Source: Gramella sp. Hel_I_59 | GTDB taxonomy: Bacteria > Bacteroidota > Bacteroidia > Flavobacteriales > Flavobacteriaceae | Direction of reading: 5' to 3' | NCBI RefSeq assembly: GCF_006714895.1 | Contig: NZ_VFME01000001.1 | Coordinates: 558,001 to 622,000, forward strand | DNA length: 64,000 nucleotides | Part shown: piece by piece, positions 35,879-44,800 of the stretch | Layout of the letters: every line of letters begins with the position of its first letter | Position numbering within the stretch: position 1 is the stretch's first letter | Made by a program: the position numbers and the translations under genes | The notes under the pieces: generated by a model | The model's database searches: none | What the model saw: the letters and a program-made list of their open reading frames with translations, nothing else | Told to the model about the DNA's origin: nothing

Positions 35879-36793
35879 TTACTTTTTCTTCCTGAATCGC
35901 TTTAAAAATTCACGCCTGTTTTTTACACCTGTCTTTTTGAAGATATTTGATGCGTGTTTTGAAACGGTACTTTCGGCAATGAATAAATCTTTGGCAATAT
36001 TTCTATAGCTTAAATTACTTAAAATTGACAAAGCCACTTCAATTTCTCTTCTGGTTAAATCCTCATAGATAATCTTGCGCTCTACGGATTCGTCCCGTTG
36101 TTTTTTCTTCAAGGCAAAGACTTCATACATTCGATTATTGTTTTCGATGAAATACAAATACCTATCTGCTTCAATCGCAGTTATGGCAAAGAAAGCCAAG
36201 TTCATTACGGTAAATGTTATCCATTGGTAATCACCTATAACTGTGCAAATTGGTAATAAGGCAATACTCGCAACGCTTACCATTGAAAGCTTATTTCGTC
36301 TTAGTATAAAAGGATTTGGATTGCTGGGATTTGATATTCGACGGTAGAAAATAAATAGAAAAATAAACGCGATAACTGATATTGGTATGGTAAAAAGAAA
36401 GCGTGCTGAATTAAGAGAATTTGTCAGAAAATAGGGAATTAAAAATAGTATTACAAAACTCACGCTTGCCAGTATAGCTAGGTTTTTTATAGATGAATTG
36501 AATTTTAGAACAACAATATCATATTCTTTATAAAGGTAATAAACGATATAGACACACAATGCGATGGCAACGCCATACGTGATAATGTACTGTAGAATAA
36601 ATGGGCCTGGAAAGTTGTCAATTGGTAAGAAACCGCCAGTTGCATTATAAACAATAAATAGGATTCCGAGGTAGAGGAAACGCCTTAAACTACTTCGCGT
36701 TTTCTTTCTTGAAAAGTAGAGTGTAAACAATACTATGAATGTATCTATTAATAGATAGAAAAAGGTTGTCCAATGTATCGCTGTACCAAACAT
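35879..36793 (-). CDS. Membrane-bound LuxR-type transcription regulator
   Basis: A 304-residue protein with about seven hydrophobic segments in residues 8-215 and a C-terminal GerE/LuxR helix-turn-helix (LTRREIEVALSILSNLSYRNIAKDL, ESTVSKHASNIFKKTGVKNR). The membrane part probably senses a signal in or outside the membrane, while the HTH contacts DNA from the membrane, an architecture frequent in flavobacteria. It starts five bases after the asparaginase-like gene and is likely cotranscribed with it. Confidence 0.8.
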   Translation of the reverse strand: MFGTAIHWTTFFYLLIDTFIVLFTLYFSRKKTRSSLRRFLYLGILFIVYNATGGFLPIDNFPGPFILQYIITYGVAIALCVYIVYYLYKEYDIVVLKFNSSIKNLAILASVSFVILFLIPYFLTNSLNSARFLFTIPISVIAFIFLFIFYRRISNPSNPNPFILRRNKLSMVSVASIALLPICTVIGDYQWITFTVMNLAFFAITAIEADRYLYFIENNNRMYEVFALKKKQRDESVERKIIYEDLTRREIEVALSILSNLSYRNIAKDLFIAESTVSKHASNIFKKTGVKNRREFLKRFRKKK

Positions 36794-36798
36794 TTATT

Positions 36799-37287
36799 CT
36801 ACTTCTCATTATGCTCAAATTTGTTGGTTTCTAAATTCTTGGAAACGTTGTTCCAATTAAAAATTTGTCCGTTCATAGCAATATAAACATCCGGTTTTAG
36901 AAGCTGTAATGAGCTAATTGCATACCCTAAATTAAACGGTGCATCTGTATCTGCAGATGAACCTAAAATGAAAGACCCAACCAAAACAATTGTCTTATTC
37001 AAATTGAGTTTTCCTATATATTTAGCGGTATCTTCCATTGTGAAAGTGCCGTGGGTAATCAGTATCTTAGTCGCATTAGCTTCCTTTATCTTGCTAACCA
37101 ATAGTTTTCTGTCATCATTTGTTATGGCACGACTGTCTTTTTTAAAGACACTTTCGATTGTGTATTCATAATCGATATTTGCTTTATTTAAAAAATCTTC
37201 AATCCCTACGTTGGATGAAGTAATGCCACCATCATCAAAATAGTCCAACCCTTCGATTGTACCACCAGTTGTGAGAATGTGAATCAT
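36799..37287 (-). CDS. Single-domain asparaginase-like protein
   Basis: A 162-residue protein matching only the N-terminal domain of type I/II asparaginases: TTGGTI at residues 6-11 (catalytic Thr candidate) and THGTFTMEDTA (about 79-89, second Thr motif), with VLVGSFILG and DAPFNLGYA as in that domain. Full asparaginases are about 320 residues. Both active-site threonine motifs are present, but the C-terminal domain that normally completes the dimer and substrate site is absent, so the substrate may differ. Operon partner of the membrane LuxR regulator. Confidence 0.75.
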   Translation of the reverse strand: MIHILTTGGTIEGLDYFDDGGITSSNVGIEDFLNKANIDYEYTIESVFKKDSRAITNDDRKLLVSKIKEANATKILITHGTFTMEDTAKYIGKLNLNKTIVLVGSFILGSSADTDAPFNLGYAISSLQLLKPDVYIAMNGQIFNWNNVSKNLETNKFEHNEK

Positions 37288-37367
37288 AGATTTATACTTC
37301 TTATCACTTATAAAGATAACGTTAATTTATTTGAAACTATTTTATTTGCTCAGTCAGAGTAAGACCT

Positions 37368-39338
37368 TTAAGAATCCTTCCACTTCATTTTCTGCAATCT
37401 AACGGCATTAAGAATAGCGAGTAAAGCAACGCCTACATCAGCAAAAACAGCTTCCCACATTGTTGCTAATCCACCAGCACCAAGAATTAGAACTATTACT
37501 TTTACACCGAAGGCCAAACCAATATTTTGCCATACGATATTTCGAGTTGAACGACCAATTTGAATCGCTCTTGCAATCTTACTCGGTTGGTCTGTCTGTA
37601 TGATAACATCAGCAGTTTCAATAGCAACATCGCTTCCTAAACCACCCATCGCAATACCTACACCACTTGCGGCCAAAACTGGTGCATCATTGATGCCATC
37701 ACCAATAAATGCTACTTTTGTATCAGGTTGTTTCTTCAGTTCTTCAACTTCGTTTAGCTTGTCTTCAGGTAACAGACCACCTTTTGCCCAATCGATATTT
37801 AACTCTTTTGCAACTTGTTGCGTAATAGAGTCCTTGTCGCCTGATAGCATTATAATCTTAGAAATTCCTGCATCCCTAATTTGTTTGATGGCTTGGTGCG
37901 CATCATCCTTTAGTTCATCTGCAATGGTTACGTAACCTGCAAATTTCTCATCAATGGACACCATAACAATTGATTCTACAATACCATCCGTTTCCGAAGG
38001 AACTTTTATGTTGTTTGAAGTCATCAAAGCTTTGTTGCCTACCAACACCGTCTTCCCATTAACTGTTCCCTTCAACCCCTTTCCGGCAACCTCTGAAACA
38101 TTAGTCGCTTCAAACTCCGAACCGTCTGCTTTGTATTCGAGAATCGCTTTTGCAATAGGATGGGTAGATTGTTCTTCCATAGCCATCAGGTATTTCATAA
38201 ACTCAGCTTCCTCAAATGTGATGGAATTAATTTCTTTGATTTTGAAAACCCCTTTGGTAACCGTTCCGGTTTTGTCCATTACGACCGTGTTCACTTTGGT
38301 CATTGCATCGAGAAAAGATGCACCTTTGAATAGAATACCGTTTCGGGATGCCGCACCCAATCCGCCAAAATAGCCCAAAGGAATAGAAATAACCAGCGCA
38401 CACGGACACGAAATCACAAGGAATATCAATGCTCTATATAGCCAATCCCTAAACACATAATCATCTACAAAAAAGTAAGGCAATAATGTCAGGCCGATTG
38501 CCAAGAATACAACGATTGGTGTATAAATCCGCGCAAATTTTCTAATGAACAATTCGGTCTTTGATTTTCTGGCAGTTGCATTCTGAACCATATCCAGAAT
38601 TCGTGCAATGGAACTGTCCTTAAATTCCTTGGTAGTCTCGATATTGATTACGCCATCGAGGTTGATGCTTCCAGCAAAGACAGTATCGCCTTTAGCGATA
38701 GTATCAGGTTTGCTTTCGCCTGTCAAGGCAGCAGTATTAAAAGAGCCCTTTTCAGAAATTAAAATGCCATCAAGCGGAACTTTTTCGCCAACACGTACCT
38801 GAATCTTTTCGCCAATCTCAACGGTCTCGGGATTTACGGAAACAAAATCGTTCTCGCGATAAACCAAAGCTTCATTTGGTCTTACATCCAGTAAAGCTTT
38901 AATGTTTCTTTTGGCTCGGTTGACCGCTGCATTTTGAAATAGTTCGCCCACAGCATAAAATAGCATTACGGCCACGCCTTCGGGATATTCGCCAATGGCA
39001 AATGCCCCTAAAGTGGCAATCGACATTAAGAAAAATTCTGTGAAAAAATCGCCATTTTTAATACTATTCCAACCTTCCCTTATAACAGGAAAACCAACGG
39101 GTATATAGGCAACGGTGTACCAAACCACTCTGACCCAGCCTTCAAAAAAAGGAAAGGTGTCAAAGTAATCAACCGCAATTCCGATAATAAGCATTAGAAA
39201 GCTGAAAATTGCGGGCAGGTAAGTCCTAAAATTGGAAATATCTTCGGGACTACTATGGTTATGGCCATCGTCGTGACTGTGCTCGCCTTGGTGTTCTTTT
39301 GGTTCTAAGTCACGTAAGTTTACTTTTTTCTTTTTCAT
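37368..39338 (-). CDS. Zn/Cd/Co/Pb-type P1B ATPase (CadA/ZntA-like)
   Basis: A 656-residue metal-exporting ATPase. The start is taken as ATG 39338 (MKKKKVNLRDL); an open frame extends to 39542 but overlaps the DUF3703 gene. The N-terminus has no HMA domain but a His-rich tail (HQGEHSHDDGHNHSS). Then come TGES (actuator), SCPCAL in the metal-transporting helix, DKTGTVTKG (phosphorylated Asp), THPIAKAI and GDGINDAPVLAASG. These features fit pumps for divalent metals. It is the last gene of the Zn/Cd module and shares one base with the DUF3703 stop. Confidence 0.92.
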   Translation of the reverse strand: MKKKKVNLRDLEPKEHQGEHSHDDGHNHSSPEDISNFRTYLPAIFSFLMLIIGIAVDYFDTFPFFEGWVRVVWYTVAYIPVGFPVIREGWNSIKNGDFFTEFFLMSIATLGAFAIGEYPEGVAVMLFYAVGELFQNAAVNRAKRNIKALLDVRPNEALVYRENDFVSVNPETVEIGEKIQVRVGEKVPLDGILISEKGSFNTAALTGESKPDTIAKGDTVFAGSINLDGVINIETTKEFKDSSIARILDMVQNATARKSKTELFIRKFARIYTPIVVFLAIGLTLLPYFFVDDYVFRDWLYRALIFLVISCPCALVISIPLGYFGGLGAASRNGILFKGASFLDAMTKVNTVVMDKTGTVTKGVFKIKEINSITFEEAEFMKYLMAMEEQSTHPIAKAILEYKADGSEFEATNVSEVAGKGLKGTVNGKTVLVGNKALMTSNNIKVPSETDGIVESIVMVSIDEKFAGYVTIADELKDDAHQAIKQIRDAGISKIIMLSGDKDSITQQVAKELNIDWAKGGLLPEDKLNEVEELKKQPDTKVAFIGDGINDAPVLAASGVGIAMGGLGSDVAIETADVIIQTDQPSKIARAIQIGRSTRNIVWQNIGLAFGVKVIVLILGAGGLATMWEAVFADVGVALLAILNAVRLQKMKWKDS

Positions 39339-39709
39339 TATGTTGGTTTGTATTGGTTTAAAATGATACTTAAATCTTGTGGAAGATCCATCTTTTTTAG
39401 TGGTAGAACATTGGAACCCCCTGTATTTCCAGTTGGTATATGGTCGATAAACGATTTCCACCCACCCACAACTAAGCGAACAAGTTGACCTAAAACTTCT
39501 TTCACATTCTTTTGTCTGAATCCAAATTTGAGCATTAGCCAATGGGAATATGTATGCTCAAAAGGATAGGATTGACCAATTATGTGTGAGCGCTCAAGAT
39601 GATTCCAAGCTTGAGACAAATTTCCTTTGAGTAATGACAAACGGTAAAACCGTAATTCATTTTCATAATGTTCCTTTAAGCCATTTGGCATTACGGTATT
39701 GAATTTCAT
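39338..39709 (-). CDS. DUF3703 protein
   Basis: A 123-residue protein with the DUF3703 pattern: a helical core ENELRFYRLSLLKGNLSQAWNHLERSHIIGQ followed by HTYSHWLMLKFGFRQKNVKEVLGQ. The family is regularly found beside divalent-metal exporters; function unknown. Here it lies between a SpoIIAA-like gene (10 bases) and the P-type ATPase gene, whose start it overlaps by one base, so it probably assists zinc or cadmium resistance. Confidence 0.8.
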   Translation of the reverse strand: MKFNTVMPNGLKEHYENELRFYRLSLLKGNLSQAWNHLERSHIIGQSYPFEHTYSHWLMLKFGFRQKNVKEVLGQLVRLVVGGWKSFIDHIPTGNTGGSNVLPLKKMDLPQDLSIILNQYKPT

Positions 39710-39719
39710 TTGTACAGAT

Positions 39720-40076
39720 TTAAGAGGTAATCCAAGTTTTTGCCAGTTCCTTATCTTCTAAATCGAAATATTTCACTTCTGAGCTTGTGAAGAAGTCAGT
39801 TGCTTTTGTAGACCATTCCTGCCACTTCTTTTCGCCTACAAAAGCCATTTTTCTATAGTCTGAAATATGTGCGCTGTCCACTTTAATATCTTCCCAAAAT
39901 CCCTTGAGTGTATAACCCTCAAGGTCTTCCATTTCAAAATAGAAATCTACTTTTTTCCCTTTTTTAATAATATTATGAATTAGTGGATGTATTTTTTCAA
40001 CATCATTTTTTAAAATCTTTCCGCTGATTTTCGCAGAAATTAAATTATCCTTTCCTGTATTTATTATCTGTATCAT
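39720..40076 (-). CDS. SpoIIAA-like STAS protein
   Basis: A 118-residue protein of the SpoIIAA-like (STAS) family: MIQIINTGKDNLISAKISGKI, then FYFEMEDLEGYTLKGFWEDIK and KMAFVGEKKWQEW. The family binds hydrophobic ligands or membranes; a role in metal resistance is not proved. The upstream region carries a 15-bp operator-like palindrome (40124-40138) also seen before the DUF6660-czcA operon, suggesting shared control. Confidence 0.75.
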   Translation of the reverse strand: MIQIINTGKDNLISAKISGKILKNDVEKIHPLIHNIIKKGKKVDFYFEMEDLEGYTLKGFWEDIKVDSAHISDYRKMAFVGEKKWQEWSTKATDFFTSSEVKYFDLEDKELAKTWITS

Positions 40077-40123
40077 AGGTTTTTACATTTAAAAATTCGC
40101 ACAAAATATACTGGAAATATTGG

Positions 40124-40138
40124 TGCAACGGAAGTGCA
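40124..40138. promoter_or_regulatory. Operator-like 15-mer TGCAAC-N3-AGTGCA
   Basis: Lies between the Fur-family gene and the SpoIIAA-like gene, 48 bases upstream of the latter. It matches the palindrome at 46604-46618 (TGCAAC-N3-GTTGCA) in the left half and in four of six bases of the right half, with the same spacing, and both are followed by an A/T-rich tract. Candidate site for the Fur-family regulator encoded next to it. Confidence 0.4.
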
Positions 40139-40139
40139 T

Positions 40140-40556
40140 TTATTGTCCGCTACACTTCTCGCAAATTCCTTTAATGACCAAATTGGCATCCTCAGCTATA
40201 TATCCATCGGGCAAGTTGATATGCGGAATTTTTTGTTCCGTTAAACAAACCGTTTCGTCACAGTTATTACAGTGAAAATGCAAGTGCAGATCTTGTTCAA
40301 GTTCACAGTTGCAACCCGGTTCACACAATGCATATTTTGAAATGTAGGAACCATCGTCTATCTGGTGTACGATACCTTTTTCCTCAAAAGTTTTTAGGGT
40401 ACGATACAGAGTAGTCCTGTCCGCTTTCGCGAAAGCATTCTCAATATCTGTCAATCCTACGGCTACCTCTTTATCGGCCATATACTTATAAATCAATATG
40501 CGCATTGCCGTAGGGCGAACCCCATTGTCATCTAATCTTTTTTCTATTTCTTTCAT
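40140..40556 (-). CDS. Fur-family metal-responsive regulator
   Basis: A 138-residue winged-helix regulator of the Fur/Zur type. The DNA-reading helix is in VGLTDIENAFAKADRTTLYRTLKTFEEKG and the dimer domain has metal ligands in HLHFHCNNCDETVCL and GICEKCSGQ (CxxC, structural Zn). Within an operon of divalent metal exporters it probably senses Zn, Cd or a related ion. It lies 43 bases after czcB and before the SpoIIAA-like gene. The AFAKA part of the recognition helix region is encoded by an exact palindrome copy (40423-40436). Confidence 0.85.
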   Translation of the reverse strand: MKEIEKRLDDNGVRPTAMRILIYKYMADKEVAVGLTDIENAFAKADRTTLYRTLKTFEEKGIVHQIDDGSYISKYALCEPGCNCELEQDLHLHFHCNNCDETVCLTEQKIPHINLPDGYIAEDANLVIKGICEKCSGQ

Positions 40557-40599
40557 TGTTAATATTATTCTTGATGTTCTTTACTGTGGGTTTTTATTA

Positions 40600-41799
40600 T
40601 TAATGACTATCTTCTGCTTCGCCCTTTTTCATTTCTGCCATAAGGTAGTAGGCATTATTAAAGGCATATTGTGTATCAGGCTCTTGTTCCTTTAAAAAAT
40701 CTATGGCAATCCACTCGCCATCGTGAGTGCCTTTTGTGACTTCTACGGGCGTAAACTTCCAATCCTCGCCTTCCTTTTTTGCTGTAAACACAAATGACTT
40801 TTCGCCATCGGCTGCAATGGCGCTTTCAGGTATTGCCGTGGTCATTGTATTGTCAGTTTGAATCCGCCCTTGGATGTACATTCCTGGTATTAGATTGCCT
40901 TGCTTGTTCTCGATTTCTGCGTGTACGTGCAATGCTTTGGGATTTTCCTCAAAAGTTTTTCCCACAGAATAAATTTCTGCGGTCAGTTCTTGGCCCTGAT
41001 TGGATTGTACATTGAACGTAACCATCTGCCCTTTTTTGACTTTATACACATCCTTTTCAAAGACCATCAAATCTGCGTGAACGTGGTGGGTGTCCACGAC
41101 TTCCATAAGGTCGGTTTGCGGTTCTACGTACTGACCTGTTTTTACCTTTACTTTTTGAACGTATCCTTCTATGGGGCTACGCAAGGCCACACGCTGATAA
41201 ATAGTTCCCTTTCTAACGCCAGAAGCGCTAACATTTAGTTGTTGCAGCTGCGCTTCCAGACCGTTGGCCATACTTCGGGATGCCTCATATTGAGCTTCTG
41301 CTTTTTGAAAATTAGCACCGCTGCCTACACCAGCGTCATATAAAGTCTTTTGTCTTTCAAATTCCTTCTTAAGATATTGGTTATTGCTATACGCATTCAG
41401 ATAATCCGTCTGTTTTTGAATGATATTGGGATGGGATAAATAAGCGACCGTTTGCCCTTTGTTGACCTTATCGCCCTCGATGACCTCAATAGAAACCACA
41501 TTGGCACCCACCACCGTAGTGATGGTCGCTTCGTTTTGTGGTGGAACTTCCAGTTGACCATTTGCTTCCACATAACCGCTCATATTGCGCTGTGCAAGGG
41601 TGTCAACTTCCATTTGTAGGGCATCATATTGTTGTGCCGTAAGCATCACTTCTTCCGCTTCGCCTTCTGAGTGTGCTTCTTCCATTTCGGAATTTCCCTC
41701 ATCGTTTTCGGCAGTCTCGGATTTAGAGTCGCCGCAAGCTGTTAGACCTAAGAGCATCGTAAATAATCCGATAACTGTATATTTAGATAGATTTTTCAT
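40600..41799 (-). CDS. czcB: RND efflux periplasmic adaptor (CzcB-like)
   Basis: A 399-residue membrane fusion protein: lipoprotein signal (GLFTMLLGLTAC), an acidic/His linker, a barrel-sandwich hybrid domain (ANGQLEVPPQNEATITTVVGA ... VNKGQTVAYLSHP), a coiled-coil hairpin and a C-terminal beta-barrel (ALRSPIEGYVQKVKVKTGQYV). It joins the CzcA pump to its outer-membrane channel. Its gene follows czcA after three bases. No His-rich CzcB N-terminal domain is seen, so metal specificity is set mainly by the pump. Confidence 0.9.
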   Translation of the reverse strand: MKNLSKYTVIGLFTMLLGLTACGDSKSETAENDEGNSEMEEAHSEGEAEEVMLTAQQYDALQMEVDTLAQRNMSGYVEANGQLEVPPQNEATITTVVGANVVSIEVIEGDKVNKGQTVAYLSHPNIIQKQTDYLNAYSNNQYLKKEFERQKTLYDAGVGSGANFQKAEAQYEASRSMANGLEAQLQQLNVSASGVRKGTIYQRVALRSPIEGYVQKVKVKTGQYVEPQTDLMEVVDTHHVHADLMVFEKDVYKVKKGQMVTFNVQSNQGQELTAEIYSVGKTFEENPKALHVHAEIENKQGNLIPGMYIQGRIQTDNTMTTAIPESAIAADGEKSFVFTAKKEGEDWKFTPVEVTKGTHDGEWIAIDFLKEQEPDTQYAFNNAYYLMAEMKKGEAEDSH

Positions 41800-41802
41800 T
41801 TG

Positions 41803-44800
41803 TTATTGTTTGAAATATTGAAGTTCGAAAACTGATTTTAAATAATTGTCGAGAGCGTCCAATGCATCCATTTCCGTCTGAATGGCATCCCGTATGATTT
41901 GCGTGAACGCTGCATAGTCCACCGCCCCTTCTTTATAGGCGAGCAATGCACCTTTACGTTGTTCTTCTGCAAGTGGTAAGGCTTTATCACTATAAAAAGC
42001 CCAAGAACTTTCCCATTTTTGATAAGCTTGTATTGCCTGCTGATATTCAGATTGTAATTGCCGTTTTGTAAAATCTGCATTTGCTCTCGCAATTTCGTTA
42101 TCTATTTTAGAGGCTTTTGCTTGGCTACGCACCACGCCTGAAAAAAGAGGAATGGAAATACCTGCCTGATAACTATAAAACCCATTATTGCCGTTTACTC
42201 TTTGAAGTCCGCCCTGTAAGTTGAAATTGGGCATCAAATCGGAACGCGCTGCTTCATAGTTAGCTTCTGCTTCATTAATGCGCTTTTGCGAAAGTTGTAG
42301 TTCAGGATGTTTGCCGAAATCGGTGTCCATTCCCAATATGGCAACCTCACTACCTTCTAAAGTTTCAGGAACGGAATAATACGTGTCTGATACCAACCAA
42401 AGATTCAATTTTTGCAGGGCAATGGCATAATCACTTTCTACCTGTTGCAATTTGTTACTGATTTGCAAGGCTTGATTTGTGGCCGATGAATATTCCAGTC
42501 TTGAAATAGCTTCCACCTCAAAGTTGAGTTGAATGGCCTTTTCAAATTGTGAATAGATGGAATCCAGTTCACGGTACAATTCAAATTTCTGTCGTTGTTG
42601 ATAAGCTTGCGACCAAGCCTTTTTAACTTCCCGTTCTACCTGAAGTTCAGAAAGCTCAAGAGCTGTTTCCGCTAAAGCGATACGCTGTTTTTGCAAACGC
42701 TTTTTAGCACCTATACCGAATAGGTTGATATTCTGCTGTCCTAAACCAACCAAAGTGTAAATACCCTGACTATCCGAAATTTCCTCGCCACCCGTAAACA
42801 CTTGAGTATTTCCAAAATCGTAAGCTGTACCCTTTTGCACAGTTTGTCTTTGAATTTCCAACTGTTTCGTTTTCAAGAGCGGATAGTTTTTCTTAGAAAC
42901 TTCTACCGCTTTTTCCAATGATATAACTGGCAGGGAATTATTCTGAGGAACTTCTTGTGCCTTAGCGAAAGTAGATGTAAACAGTAAACAGACTACCGCA
43001 GTTGCAGTAACGAATTTTGGATTGACTTTCATCTTACGTTCCGAGCGTTTCTCGACCCATTGATAAAAAATAGGAAGAATAAAAAGTGTCAAGAGCGTCG
43101 AAGTTAGCAATCCACCAATGACAACGGTAGCTAATGGTCGCTGTACTTCAGCCCCAGCCGATGCTGAAATGGCCATTGGAAGAAACCCTAATATATCGGT
43201 CAAGGCCGTTAGCATAATAGGACGAATTCTACGTTTAGTACCTTCTATAATTCGCTGTCTTAAGTCGGTAACGCCTTCTTCTTTCAGCTCGTTTAGTCCA
43301 CTTATCATTACCAATCCATTAAGTACCGCTACCCCAAAAAGTACAATAAAACCTACCCCTGCGGAAATGCTAAAAGGCATATCCCGAAGCCATAGGGCGA
43401 ACACACCACCTATTGTCGCCATTGGTATGGCCAGATAAATCATCAAGGTCTGCGGAAAGGATTTTAGCGCGAAATAAATCAAGATAAAAATTAGTATTAA
43501 GGCAATGGGGACAACCGTTTGCAACCGATTACTGGCACGTTCAAGATTCTCGAATGCACCGCCATAGCGAATATAATATCCTGGGGGCAGGTCGAGTTGA
43601 GCGTCCAACTTTGCCTGAATTTCTTCGACAACAGATTTAACATCACGGTCACGTATATTAATGCCTACGTATGTTCTACGATTTGTATTGTCACGGCTTA
43701 TTTGCATTGGACCGGGTTCGTAGCTCACATCTGCAATTTCCCGTAGCGGGATTTGCGAACCGTTCGGAAGATTTATGAACAGGTTTTGGATATCTGCAAT
43801 ACTTTCCCGATTTTCTTTTTGTAGGCGAACGACCAAATCGAACCGCTTTTCGCCCTCGAAAATAACACCTGCTTTTCCACCTGCAAACGCTGCTTGTAAC
43901 ACACTATTAAGCTGGTTAATTTCCAGTCCGTATTGCGCGAGCTTGTTACGATTATAGTTAACCCTAATTTGCGGAAGGCCATCGGTTGCCTCTACTTTCA
44001 TATCTGCAACACCAGGAACGGTCGCAATAATTTTGCCCATTTCCTCAGCCTTACTTGCGAGAACATCCAAATCTTCCCCGAATAACTTGATAGCGACATC
44101 TTCACGAACGCCAGTAAGCAGTTCGTTGAATCGCATTTCTATTGGTTGCGTAAACTCAAAATTGACACCCTGAACGATACTAATGGCATCCTTCATTTTT
44201 TCCAACAGTTCATCCTTGCTCTCAGCGGATGTCCATTCATCGCTTGGTTTAAGGATAACGAATACATCGGCAATATCCATCGGCATCGGGTCGGTAGGCA
44301 CATCTGCCACACCGATACGGCTAATGATAGTTTCTACTTCGGGAAATTCAGCCTTTACGATACGCTCAATTTTTGTTGTGGTCTCAATGGTTTCAGTAAG
44401 CGAACTTCCGGGCTTTAAAATGGCGTGGAAAGCAATATCGCCTTCGTCCAATTGTGGTATGAACTCGCCGCCCATTTTGGTAAAGGCAAAAATGGCAACT
44501 ACAAAAAGTGCAACGGCAATGCCTATAATCACTTTTCCCTTGACGAGTGATTTGGTAAGTAGCGGCTCATACTTTCGCTCTATCCAATGGACGAACTTAT
44601 CGCCATAAGATTGTTTTTCTGATTTTGGCGGTCTTAGGAAAAGAGCCGAAATCATTGGCACGTAAGTCAAACAAAGTAGCATTGCCCCAATCATCGCAAA
44701 GATGAAGGTCAACGCCATAGGCTGGAACATCTTGCCCTCGACACCTTCGAGAGCCAGAATAGGAAGAAAGACAATAAGAATGATGAGCTGACCAAAGAAG

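Noticed and set aside
39338..39542. Longer N-terminus of the Zn/Cd P-type ATPase
   Set aside because: These 68 codons overlap the DUF3703 gene in another frame and do not resemble a metal-binding domain; the ATG at 39338 is used.
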